From positions 1 to 63,200 of the forward strand of contig CAMBLO010000012.1 of NCBI GenBank assembly GCA_945868505.1: a stretch of DNA of 63,200 nt. The letters run 5' to 3'. The stretch is from an uncultured Clostridia bacterium. Lineage in GTDB: Bacteria > Bacillota > Clostridia > Lachnospirales > Anaerotignaceae. The position numbers and the translations under genes are program-made. How positions within the stretch are numbered: position 1 is the stretch's first letter; each line of letters begins with the position of its first letter. This document shows positions 27,616 through 35,685 of the stretch, piece by piece. The notes under the pieces are model-generated. The model ran no database searches, was not told the origin of the DNA, and saw nothing but the letters and a program-made list of their open reading frames with translations.

Positions 27616-27644
27616 GGGTGCCGATTTTGTCGGCACCCTTCTTT
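27616..27644 (+). terminator. Terminator or attenuator between rpoZ and priA
   Basis: GGGTGCCGA (27616-27624) pairs perfectly with TCGGCACCC (27630-27638) around TTTTG, followed by TTCTTT. priA starts 16 bp later, so read-through is probably needed for priA unless an unseen promoter exists. In Bacillus coaBC lies at this point; it is absent here. Confidence 0.8.
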
Positions 27645-27659
27645 GCAGGGAGGTGAGAA

Positions 27660-30104
27660 ATGATGTATGCAAAGGTGATTGTTGGGCTGAACCGCCCGGA
27701 AATGGATAAGATGTTTGATTATGGCGTGCCGGAGAGGATGGAGGTGCGCCAAGGGGTGCGGGTCATTGTGCCCTTTGGCAGCCGCAACAGCAAAACGGAG
27801 GGCTATGTCATTTCTCTCTCGGAGGAAACAGACGTACCTGTAGATAAAATCAAAAATATCATGCAGGTGTTGGATGAAGGGAAGCCTACCTTTACCCCTG
27901 CTCTGCTGGAGCTGGCGGAATGGATGCAGCAAAGGTATTTTTGCAGCCTGAACCAGTGTTTGCAGGCCATCATGCCTGCAGGAATCCGCACCAAAAGCAG
28001 TTGGGTGGTAAGCCTGAAAGATTTTGCGGAAGAAACAAAGCTGACACCAAAGGAAAAACTGGTGATAGATTTTTTCGGAGAACGGAAAAACGTCCCTCTG
28101 GATGAAATACAGGCGGAATTTGGCGGAAAGGCTGTGGATTACCTACGGAAAATGGAGGAAAAAGGTCTGCTGACATTGCAGCAGGAACTTCACCGCAGCG
28201 AATATAAAAAAGAAAAGAGATTTTATTCTCTGGATACGGAAGCCCCTCTTTTGGAGGAGGTGCGAAAGAAAACCGAAAAAGACCGCCGATTGGAAGGACA
28301 GCGGAAAATACTGGACTTTTTGCAAGGCGGAACAGAAGCCACGGCGGAGGAACTGAAAGAAAAACTGGGCGTGACGGATTCTTCTATTAAGACCTTGCTG
28401 CAAAAGGGCATCCTGCGGGAACGGAAGCAGGCGGAGCGGCGGAAGGTTTTCGATGCAGAAGCTCTCCAGAGAACCGATGCCTTTGCACCAACAGCGGAAC
28501 AAGCAGCCGCACTGTCTGCCATCCGTTCTGAAATGGAAAAGGAAGAAAAGCGACCTGTGCTTTTGCATGGAGTAACAGGCAGCGGCAAGACGGAAATTTA
28601 TATGCAGGTGATTGCCGATGTGCTGGCGAAGGGACAGCAGGCCATCGTGCTGGTGCCTGAAATTGCCCTGACGCCGCTGATTCTGGAGCGATTCATTTCC
28701 CGCTTTGGCGATGCTGTCAGTGTGACCCATAGCCGCCTTTCCATGGGGGAACGGGTAGACCAGTGGAAGCGGGCAAGGGACGGAGAAATTTCTGTTATCA
28801 TCGGTCCCCGATCGGCGTTGTTTCTGCCTTTTCAGAATGTGGGAGCAATCATTATGGATGAAGCCCATGAAAACAGCTATGTTTCCGATATTACGCCGAA
28901 ATATGATACAAAAGAGGTGGCGGCGGAAGCGGCGAAGAAATATCATGCCCTGTTCCTGATGGGGACGGCAACTCCGGATCTGGTCAGCTATTATAAGGCG
29001 AAGGAAGGGGAGTATCTCCTGCTGGAATTGAAAGAACGCACCGGCGGCGGGACTTTGCCCCAGGTTTTCGTGACGGATATGCGAAAAGAACTGGCGGAGG
29101 GGAACCGTTCTGCCTTCAGCAGAGAATTGCAGGAGGGGATTCGGGAAAACCTGCGAAAGGGAGAGCAGACTATGTTGTTCCTAAACCGCAGGGGCTATGC
29201 CACCTTTGTTTCCTGCCGCAGCTGCGGGCATGGGATGACCTGCCCCGAATGTGATATCACCTACACTTATCATGCTAAAGAACATGCACTGGTCTGTCAT
29301 TATTGCGGCAGAAGGGCAGAAGTTCCCAAAACCTGCCCAGAATGTGGCTCTAAATATATTCGGTATTTTGGGACAGGGACACAAAAAATAGAGGAAGAAG
29401 CAAGAAAACTCTTTCCAGAGGCCCGTATCCTGCGGATGGATTTGGATACGACCATGACGAAGCACAGCCATGAAAAGATATTGGAAACCTTCGGCAAGGG
29501 CGAAGCGGATATCCTCATTGGCACCCAGATGATTGCCAAGGGGCATGATTACCCCAATGTGACGCTGGTGGGCATCATGGCGGCGGATTTATCCCTGAAT
29601 GTGGACAGCTATACGGCGGCGGAAACGGCCTTTCGCCTGATGACCCAAGCGGCGGGGCGGGCCGGACGACGAGGGGATAACGGGAGGGTATTCATCCAAA
29701 CCTATCAGCCGGAGCATTATGCGGTGAAGCACGCGGCAAAACAGGATTTCAAAGGCTTTTATAAAGAAGAAATCTTGATGCGGCAGATGATGGGCTATCC
29801 ACCTTTTTCCGCCTTTTTCAGCATCCTTGTGGTAGGAGAGGAAAAAGTTGCCGTGGAAATTGCGGCACAAAAGCTGGCGGAAAAGCTGGCAAAGGCGGAT
29901 GGAGAAGGAATCGCAGCGATTTTAGGGCCTGTGCCTGCGGCATTGCCCAAATTCCGCGGGGAGTATCGGTATCAGCTGATCGTAAAGGCGGCGGAGGAAA
30001 AACCTCTGCGGGAACTGGTGCTGCCTACGGTGGAAAGCATGAAAAAGGACAGAAAATCCAAGGTTCGCTTTCAGCTGGCTCTGAATCCCACCAATATTGT
30101 ATAA
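27660..30104 (+). CDS. priA: Primosomal protein N' (replication restart helicase PriA)
   Basis: PriA recognises stalled forks and reloads the replisome. The N-terminal DNA-binding domain (1-200) is followed by the helicase core with Walker A GVTGSGKT (304-311) and DEAH (400-403). The zinc-binding insertion contains CRSCGHGMTCPECD, CHYCGRR and CPECGSK. GTQMIAKGHDYPNVTLVGI is in motif V and TQAAGRAGRRGDNGRV is in motif VI. The 814-residue length is normal. ATG 27660 or 27663 both fit GGGAGGTGAG. Confidence 0.97.
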   Translation: MMYAKVIVGLNRPEMDKMFDYGVPERMEVRQGVRVIVPFGSRNSKTEGYVISLSEETDVPVDKIKNIMQVLDEGKPTFTPALLELAEWMQQRYFCSLNQCLQAIMPAGIRTKSSWVVSLKDFAEETKLTPKEKLVIDFFGERKNVPLDEIQAEFGGKAVDYLRKMEEKGLLTLQQELHRSEYKKEKRFYSLDTEAPLLEEVRKKTEKDRRLEGQRKILDFLQGGTEATAEELKEKLGVTDSSIKTLLQKGILRERKQAERRKVFDAEALQRTDAFAPTAEQAAALSAIRSEMEKEEKRPVLLHGVTGSGKTEIYMQVIADVLAKGQQAIVLVPEIALTPLILERFISRFGDAVSVTHSRLSMGERVDQWKRARDGEISVIIGPRSALFLPFQNVGAIIMDEAHENSYVSDITPKYDTKEVAAEAAKKYHALFLMGTATPDLVSYYKAKEGEYLLLELKERTGGGTLPQVFVTDMRKELAEGNRSAFSRELQEGIRENLRKGEQTMLFLNRRGYATFVSCRSCGHGMTCPECDITYTYHAKEHALVCHYCGRRAEVPKTCPECGSKYIRYFGTGTQKIEEEARKLFPEARILRMDLDTTMTKHSHEKILETFGKGEADILIGTQMIAKGHDYPNVTLVGIMAADLSLNVDSYTAAETAFRLMTQAAGRAGRRGDNGRVFIQTYQPEHYAVKHAAKQDFKGFYKEEILMRQMMGYPPFSAFFSILVVGEEKVAVEIAAQKLAEKLAKADGEGIAAILGPVPAALPKFRGEYRYQLIVKAAEEKPLRELVLPTVESMKKDRKSKVRFQLALNPTNIV

Positions 30105-30210
30105 AGATGGAAGATGTGATATAATTATTTATTGTATTTCAGATAAATTTACAGAAAGTTTTTTGTTTGTTCAAATTTTGGAGATAGTATAACAATAGGA
30201 GGAAGATACA

Positions 30211-30663
30211 ATGGCAATTCGCAATATTCGCATCAGCACAGACGAAGTGCTGAGAAAAAAATGCAAACCTGTAAAGGAAATTACCCCTAACCTGCTGACA
30301 CTGCTGGACGACATGGCAGACACCATGTATGAAGCAAACGGCGTTGGTTTGGCGGCACCGCAGGTGGGTATCCTGAAAAGAGTGGTAGTGATCGATGTGG
30401 GCGAAGGTCTGGTGGAACTGATTAACCCTGTGATTCTGGAAACCAGCGGTTCCCAGATCGACGATGAAGGCTGCCTGAGCGTTCCCGGCAAATATGCCCC
30501 CGTGGAAAGACCTAACTATGCCAAAGTGGAAGCCATGGACAGGGACGGCAACAAATTCATCATCGAAGGGGAAGAATTGATGGCTCGTGCCCTGTGCCAC
30601 GAAATCGACCATCTGGACGGCATCCTGTATATCGATAAGGCTCTGCCTGTGGAAGAAGCGTAA
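30211..30663 (+). CDS. def: Peptide deformylase
   Basis: This metalloenzyme removes the formyl group from nascent N-terminal methionine. Motif 1 [10 protein letters not shown] is at residues 44-53, motif 2 EGCLS contains the metal ligand Cys88, and motif 3 HEIDH contains His130, Glu131 and His134. The length of 150 is normal. The AT-rich gap upstream (30105-30210) holds a TATAAC near 30188, a possible -10. fmt follows 12 bp downstream, pairing formylation with deformylation. Confidence 0.97.
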   Translation: MAIRNIRISTDEVLRKKCKPVKEITPNLLTLLDDMADTMYEANGVGLAAPQVGILKRVVVIDVGEGLVELINPVILETSGSQIDDEGCLSVPGKYAPVERPNYAKVEAMDRDGNKFIIEGEELMARALCHEIDHLDGILYIDKALPVEEA

Positions 30664-30675
30664 GGAGGAAATCCG

Positions 30676-31605
30676 ATGAAAGTGATTTTTATGGGCACAC
30701 CGGATTTTGCGGTGTATTCCTTGAAAGCCCTGCTGACAAAGCACGAGGTGGTGGCTGTTGTGACACAGCCCGATAAACCCAAGGGCAGGGGCAAAAAAAT
30801 GCAGTTTACCCCTGTGAAGGAACTGGCACTGGAACATGGCATTGAAGTGCTGCAGCCGGAAAAGGTGAGAGAACCGGAAGTGGTGGAAAAGCTGCGCAGC
30901 TATGGGGCAGACTTGATCGCCGTAACGGCCTTCGGTCAGTTGCTGCCGGAATCCATTTTGAATATGCCGAAATATGGCTGCATCAATGTTCATGGCTCCT
31001 TGCTGCCGGAATACAGAGGGGCGGCACCCATGCAGCGTGCCATCATTGACGGCAAAAAGATAACAGGCATCACCACCATGTTCATGGCAAAAGGCATGGA
31101 TACGGGCGATATGTTGCTGAAAAAAGAAGTGGAAATCCTGCCCACAGATAATTTTGAAACACTCCATGACAAAATGGCGGAGGCAGGGGCAGAACTGCTG
31201 CTGGAGACTATCGATGGCTTGGAAGCAGGCACCATTGAACGCATCCCTCAGGATGATGCAAAAGCAACACATGCACCTATGATTCACAAGGAAACAGGCC
31301 ATATCGACTGGAGCAAGAAGGGTCAGCAGATCATCGACCTGATGAGAGGGCTGCATCCCGGCCCCGGTGCTTATGCGATTTATGACGAAGAGCCTTTGAA
31401 GATGTTTTGGGCGGAAACAGCGGAAGGCAATTATCCCGATGCTGCATACGGGGAGATCGTGGAAGTAACAAAAAAAGACTTCGCAGTCAAATGCGGCGAC
31501 GGTGTCCTGCGGATCAAGGAAGTGCAGGCCCGCGGCGGGAAGAAAATGGCAGCAGATGCATATCTGCGGGGCCATGCTATGCATGAGGGCGTCCTGTTAC
31601 AATAA
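30676..31605 (+). CDS. fmt: Methionyl-tRNA formyltransferase
   Basis: Uses 10-formyl-THF to formylate initiator Met-tRNA. The N-terminal formyltransferase fold has MGTPDFAVYSLKAL and the catalytic segment INVHGSLLPEYRGAAPMQRAI. The C-terminal OB-like domain contains WSKKGQQIIDLMRGLHPGPGA. The length of 309 is normal. It depends on the one-carbon pool that Fhs and FolD supply in the same window. The start follows AAGGAGG. Confidence 0.97.
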   Translation: MKVIFMGTPDFAVYSLKALLTKHEVVAVVTQPDKPKGRGKKMQFTPVKELALEHGIEVLQPEKVREPEVVEKLRSYGADLIAVTAFGQLLPESILNMPKYGCINVHGSLLPEYRGAAPMQRAIIDGKKITGITTMFMAKGMDTGDMLLKKEVEILPTDNFETLHDKMAEAGAELLLETIDGLEAGTIERIPQDDAKATHAPMIHKETGHIDWSKKGQQIIDLMRGLHPGPGAYAIYDEEPLKMFWAETAEGNYPDAAYGEIVEVTKKDFAVKCGDGVLRIKEVQARGGKKMAADAYLRGHAMHEGVLLQ

Positions 31606-31622
31606 GATAGGAGGAACCAAAT

Positions 31623-32321
31623 ATGTATTACGGTTATGGTTATAACAGCATGTATTTTCTGGTGTTGCTTGCCTTTATTTTTTCTATGGTGGCACAGGCG
31701 AAGGTATCCGGTACATTCAATAAATATTCCAAAGTAAGAAACAGAAGGGGCTTTACCGGCGCTCAGGTGGCACAGCAGATGCTGCAGAACGCAGGCATTT
31801 ACGATGTCAGGGTGCAGCGGGTGGCAGGTCATCTGACAGACCATTATGACCCCAGAACAAAGACACTGCGTCTGTCTCAGAGTGTTTACGACAGCACATC
31901 TGTAGCGGCGTTGGGTGTTGCAGCCCATGAAACAGGCCATGCCATCCAGCATGATGTGGGCTATGCTCCTCTGGCGTTGAGAAGCTTTTTCGTGCCTTTG
32001 GCGAATTTCGGCTCCAGACTGGCGATCCCTCTGATTATCATTGGGTTCCTGTTCAGCGGCGGCGGCAGCACACTGGTGACACTGGGGATCCTGTTCTTCT
32101 CTTTGTCTGTAGCATTTACCATCATTACGCTGCCTGTGGAATTTAACGCATCTACCAGAGCCATTCGTCTGCTGGTGGATGATGGCTTCCTGGACAGCGA
32201 TGAAATCGGCGGGGCGAAGAAAGTACTGAGTGCAGCGGCAATGACATACGTTGCAGCGGCATTTGCAGCAATCGCACAGCTTCTGAGACTGATTGCCATC
32301 TTTGGCAGAAGAGACGACTAA
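31623..32321 (+). CDS. Membrane zinc metallopeptidase, YugP family
   Basis: The 232-residue protein belongs to the PF04298-type zinc peptidases. The zinc motif HETGH has His102, Glu103 and His106. VRNRRGFTGAQVAQQML and LRLSQSVYDSTSVAALGVAAHE are characteristic. Membrane helices lie at about 10-27, 125-150 and near the C terminus. The substrate is unknown. It is an insertion relative to the Bacillus block, where rsmB follows fmt directly, and it ends with a terminator. The Tyr/Gly-rich N terminus (MYYGYGYNS) is typical of the family. Confidence 0.9.
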   Translation: MYYGYGYNSMYFLVLLAFIFSMVAQAKVSGTFNKYSKVRNRRGFTGAQVAQQMLQNAGIYDVRVQRVAGHLTDHYDPRTKTLRLSQSVYDSTSVAALGVAAHETGHAIQHDVGYAPLALRSFFVPLANFGSRLAIPLIIIGFLFSGGGSTLVTLGILFFSLSVAFTIITLPVEFNASTRAIRLLVDDGFLDSDEIGGAKKVLSAAAMTYVAAAFAAIAQLLRLIAIFGRRDD

Positions 32322-32327
32322 AAAAGG

Positions 32328-32363
32328 AAAGGCTAATCTCTGAAAATGGGATTAGCCTTTTGG
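32328..32363 (+). terminator. Terminator after the YugP-like gene
   Basis: AAAGGCTAATC (32328-32338) pairs perfectly with GATTAGCCTTT (32350-32360), and the T run extends from the stem's own 3' arm. Confidence 0.85.
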
Positions 32364-32502
32364 TGTTTTTGCAGAAATGCATTTAATGTAAGAATTTCTG
32401 ATGAAAAATAGGGAAATAGGGCTGAAAAGATTGAAGAAAGGCTCTTTTTGTCGTATAATATTACGTTGAGATAGAATGACTAATACGGAAGGAATTGAGA
32501 AG

Positions 32503-33846
32503 ATGATTCAAATCAATCCCAGAGAAATTGCGGCGGAAGCCCTCATGGAAATCATGATGGAAGAAGCCTATAATAATATGACATTGAGAAGGCTGCTGCG
32601 GCAGAATGGCGCAATGCCAAGGCAGGACAGAGCCTTTGTGACGGAGATCGTCAACGGTACCCTCCGCAACCTCATCTACATCGACCATGTGCTGAACACC
32701 TTTTCCAAGACAAAAACGGAAAAAATGAAGCCATGGCTGCTGGCGGTGCTGCGTTCTGCGGTATATCAGATGTATTTCATGGATGTGCCCGATTCCGCTG
32801 CCTGCAACGAAGCGGTGAAGCTGGCGGGGGCGAGGGGCTATGCCTCCCTGAAGGGCTTTATCAATGGCGTTTTGCGGACAGCGGCAAAGAAGAAAAACGA
32901 GATTCCCCTGCCGGAAAAAGGCACGGCGGAATATCTTTCCGTGGCCTATTCCCATCCCCTTTGGCTGGTTCGGATGTGGGTGGCATACTATGGCTATGAA
33001 GAAACGGAAGCCATCTGCGCTTATGATAATCAGTCCCCCGATGTGACGATTCGGGTGAATACCCTGAAAACAAACAAGGCAGACTTAAAACAGATGCTGG
33101 AAAAGGCAGGGGTGGAAGTTGAAGAGGGACACGTTTCCGAAAATGCTCTGCATCTGACAAAAACAGCAGACCTGAGCCGATTGGAAGCTTTCCAAAAGGG
33201 CTTGTTCCATGTGCAGGATGAAAGCTCTCAGTTGGCGGTAAAGATTTTAGACCCCCAAAAGGGCGAAAGCATTTTAGATATGTGCGCTGCCCCTGGCGGG
33301 AAAAGCTTCACCACGGCAGAAACCATGGAAAACGAAGGCAGGCTGCTTTCCTGTGATATTTATGAGCATAAGATTGAGCTGATGGAGGAAGGGGCGGAAC
33401 GCCTTGGTATCGGTATCATGGAATGCAGCGTAAAGGATGCGGCGGAAACGGAGGAAGAACGGGAATTGTTCGATCGTGTGCTGGTGGATGCGCCTTGCTC
33501 CGGCTTGGGGCTGATGCGAAAGAAACCGGATATTCGCCAGAAAAAGGACGGAAATGAAATCGACAGCCTGACGGGCATCCAGAGAAAAATTCTGGAAAAT
33601 GCCGCAGGCTATGTGAAAAAGGGCGGCGTATTGGTGTATAGCACCTGTACTCTGTGCCGCAAGGAAAATGAAAAGAATCTGGAATGGTTCCTGCAAAACC
33701 ACCCTGACTTTGCAGCGGAGGATATCACAAGCTTTCTGCCCGAAGATTGGAATGTGGAAACGGCGGAAAAGGGATATCTCACCCTTTTGCCCCATAAAAC
33801 AGGAACAGACGGATTTTTTATTTCCAGAATGAGAAGAAAGGATTAA
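32503..33846 (+). CDS. rsmB: 16S rRNA (cytosine-967-C5)-methyltransferase RsmB
   Basis: The N-terminal NusB-like RNA-binding domain (about 1-140) is followed by a Rossmann methyltransferase. SAM motif I is MCAAPGGKSFTTAE. VDAPCSGLGLMRKKPD and STCTLCRKENE contain the two conserved cysteines of m5C RNA methyltransferases. ATG 32503 follows GGAAGGA at good spacing, giving about 447 residues. An upstream ATG at 32476 is less well supported. rlmN starts three bases after its stop. Confidence 0.95.
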   Translation: MIQINPREIAAEALMEIMMEEAYNNMTLRRLLRQNGAMPRQDRAFVTEIVNGTLRNLIYIDHVLNTFSKTKTEKMKPWLLAVLRSAVYQMYFMDVPDSAACNEAVKLAGARGYASLKGFINGVLRTAAKKKNEIPLPEKGTAEYLSVAYSHPLWLVRMWVAYYGYEETEAICAYDNQSPDVTIRVNTLKTNKADLKQMLEKAGVEVEEGHVSENALHLTKTADLSRLEAFQKGLFHVQDESSQLAVKILDPQKGESILDMCAAPGGKSFTTAETMENEGRLLSCDIYEHKIELMEEGAERLGIGIMECSVKDAAETEEERELFDRVLVDAPCSGLGLMRKKPDIRQKKDGNEIDSLTGIQRKILENAAGYVKKGGVLVYSTCTLCRKENEKNLEWFLQNHPDFAAEDITSFLPEDWNVETAEKGYLTLLPHKTGTDGFFISRMRRKD

Positions 33847-33849
33847 GAT

Positions 33850-34899
33850 ATGGAAAAAATTGATATCAAATCCATGGATATAGAAGAACTGGAACAGTTT
33901 TTAAAGGAACTGGGAGAACCCAAATTCCGTGCGAAGCAGATTTTCGACTGGCTCCATACCAAACAGGTGGACAGCTTCGAGGAAATGACGAACCTTTCCA
34001 AGAGCCTGCGGGAAAAACTGGAGGAAAAGGCTGCCATCAACGGTGTAGAGATGGTGCGGCGACTGGTTTCCCGGATTGACGGAACGAGAAAATATCTCTT
34101 TGCTCTTTCTGATGGTGCTATCATCGAAAGTGTATTGATGAAATATGAACATGGCAATACAGTCTGTATTTCCACCCAAGTGGGCTGCCGCATGGGCTGT
34201 AAATTCTGCGCTTCCACCTTAGACGGTGTGGAACGGGGATTGACGGCAGGGGAAATGCTTTCCCAGATTTATGCCATCCAGAAGGACTGCGGCGAAAGAG
34301 TCCACGGCACAGTGCTGATGGGCAGCGGCGAACCGCTGGATAACTACGACAACGTTGTGAAATTCCTGCGGCTCATCAATGACCCTAAGGGACAGAATAT
34401 GGGACAGCGGCATATTACCCTTTCTACCTGCGGTCTGGTGGAAAAAATCTACGATTTGGCAGAGGAGGACTTGCAGATTACATTGGCGGTTTCTCTCCAT
34501 GCACCCAATGACGGCATCCGTACCCAGACCATGCCCATTGCCAAGGTTTACAGCATGGAACGTTTGCTGAAAGCCTGCAGGGATTATGCGGATAAAACAA
34601 AACGTCGTATCACCTTTGAATATGCCCTGATTCATGGGGTGAATGATGGGGATGAACATGCGTGGGAGCTGGTGAAAAAGCTGAGAGATATGCTTTGCCA
34701 TGTGAACTTGATCCCTGTAAATGACGTAAAGGAAAGAAATTATATCAAAAGCAGCAGCGACAGAGTGAAGCGTTTTGCTTTTATCCTGAATGATAACGGC
34801 ATTGAAGCTACCGTCAGACGCAAGCTGGGCAGCGATATTGACGCAGCCTGCGGTCAGCTGAGACGAAGCCATATAAAGGAACAAAAGACAGAAGCATGA
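33850..34899 (+). CDS. rlmN: Dual-specificity 23S rRNA/tRNA (adenine-C2)-methyltransferase RlmN
   Basis: This radical-SAM enzyme methylates A2503 of 23S rRNA and A37 of some tRNAs. The cluster motif CRMGCKFC gives Cys113, Cys117 and Cys120. The additional catalytic Cys in DAACGQL near the C terminus is present. YALIHGVNDGDEHA is also typical. The length of 349 residues is normal. Fixed order rsmB-rlmN-prpC-prkC-rsgA-rpe-thiN is as in Bacillus. Confidence 0.97.
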   Translation: MEKIDIKSMDIEELEQFLKELGEPKFRAKQIFDWLHTKQVDSFEEMTNLSKSLREKLEEKAAINGVEMVRRLVSRIDGTRKYLFALSDGAIIESVLMKYEHGNTVCISTQVGCRMGCKFCASTLDGVERGLTAGEMLSQIYAIQKDCGERVHGTVLMGSGEPLDNYDNVVKFLRLINDPKGQNMGQRHITLSTCGLVEKIYDLAEEDLQITLAVSLHAPNDGIRTQTMPIAKVYSMERLLKACRDYADKTKRRITFEYALIHGVNDGDEHAWELVKKLRDMLCHVNLIPVNDVKERNYIKSSSDRVKRFAFILNDNGIEATVRRKLGSDIDAACGQLRRSHIKEQKTEA

Positions 34900-34935
34900 A
34901 GATTTGAAAACGTTCACCAAGGAGGTGGAAGAACG

Positions 34936-35667
34936 TTGAAAGCAGTTGGGGTAAGCGATATTGGAAAATGTCGCAAAAACAATGAAGATGCATATTATAT
35001 TTCGGCAGGGGAGGACCCCGCAGAAAATTTATATCTGGTAGCCGATGGAATGGGCGGCTGTAATGCCGGCGAAGTTGCCAGCAGCAGTGCTATCGAGGCA
35101 TTCTTAGCCTATTTCTGGAAGGAAATGCAGCATGCGGAAAATGACGATGTGCTGGATTTGATGACGGGAGCTATGGCGGCTGCCAATAAAGAGGTTTACG
35201 ATAAATCCAATTCGGTAAGGGAATTTGCAGAAATGGGGACGACTATTGTTGCGGCGGCTGTGCGGGAGGATAAGCTGTATGTAGCCCATGTGGGAGACAG
35301 TAGAGCCTATCTTTTCCGCAAAAAAGAGATGCTGCCCCTGACCACAGACCATTCTTATGTGATGGAATTGGTGAAGATGGGCAACATTACAAAGGAAGAA
35401 GCGGCGAACCACCCCAAGCGGAATGTGATCACCCGTGCCGTTGGCATCAAAAACACTGTGGAAACAGATACGGCGATCCATCCTGTGAAAAAAGGCGATA
35501 TCGTGCTGCTTTGTACAGATGGCCTTTCCGGTATGCTGAAGGATGAAGAAATGGCAAAGATTTTGAATAAACGTACCACTTTGGACCGGAAAGCGGCAAT
35601 TTTGGTGGAAGAAGCCAACAAGCACGGTGGGCATGACAATATTTCCCTGATTTTGGTTGAGATATAA
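34936..35667 (+). CDS. prpC: PP2C-family protein Ser/Thr phosphatase (PrpC/Stp)
   Basis: This manganese-dependent phosphatase reverses phosphorylation by the adjacent kinase PrkC. Metal-binding motifs are seen in NNEDAYY, VADGMGGCNAGEVAS, HVGDSRAYLF, LLCTDGLSG and GHDNISLI. The length is 243 residues. The start codon is TTG, placed by AAGGAGGTGG upstream and by the family N terminus KAVGVSDIGKCRKNNED. The kinase gene starts 18 bp downstream, so the antagonist pair is co-expressed. Confidence 0.95.
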   Translation: MKAVGVSDIGKCRKNNEDAYYISAGEDPAENLYLVADGMGGCNAGEVASSSAIEAFLAYFWKEMQHAENDDVLDLMTGAMAAANKEVYDKSNSVREFAEMGTTIVAAAVREDKLYVAHVGDSRAYLFRKKEMLPLTTDHSYVMELVKMGNITKEEAANHPKRNVITRAVGIKNTVETDTAIHPVKKGDIVLLCTDGLSGMLKDEEMAKILNKRTTLDRKAAILVEEANKHGGHDNISLILVEI

Positions 35668-35685
35668 GTAGGAGGTTAAAAACTA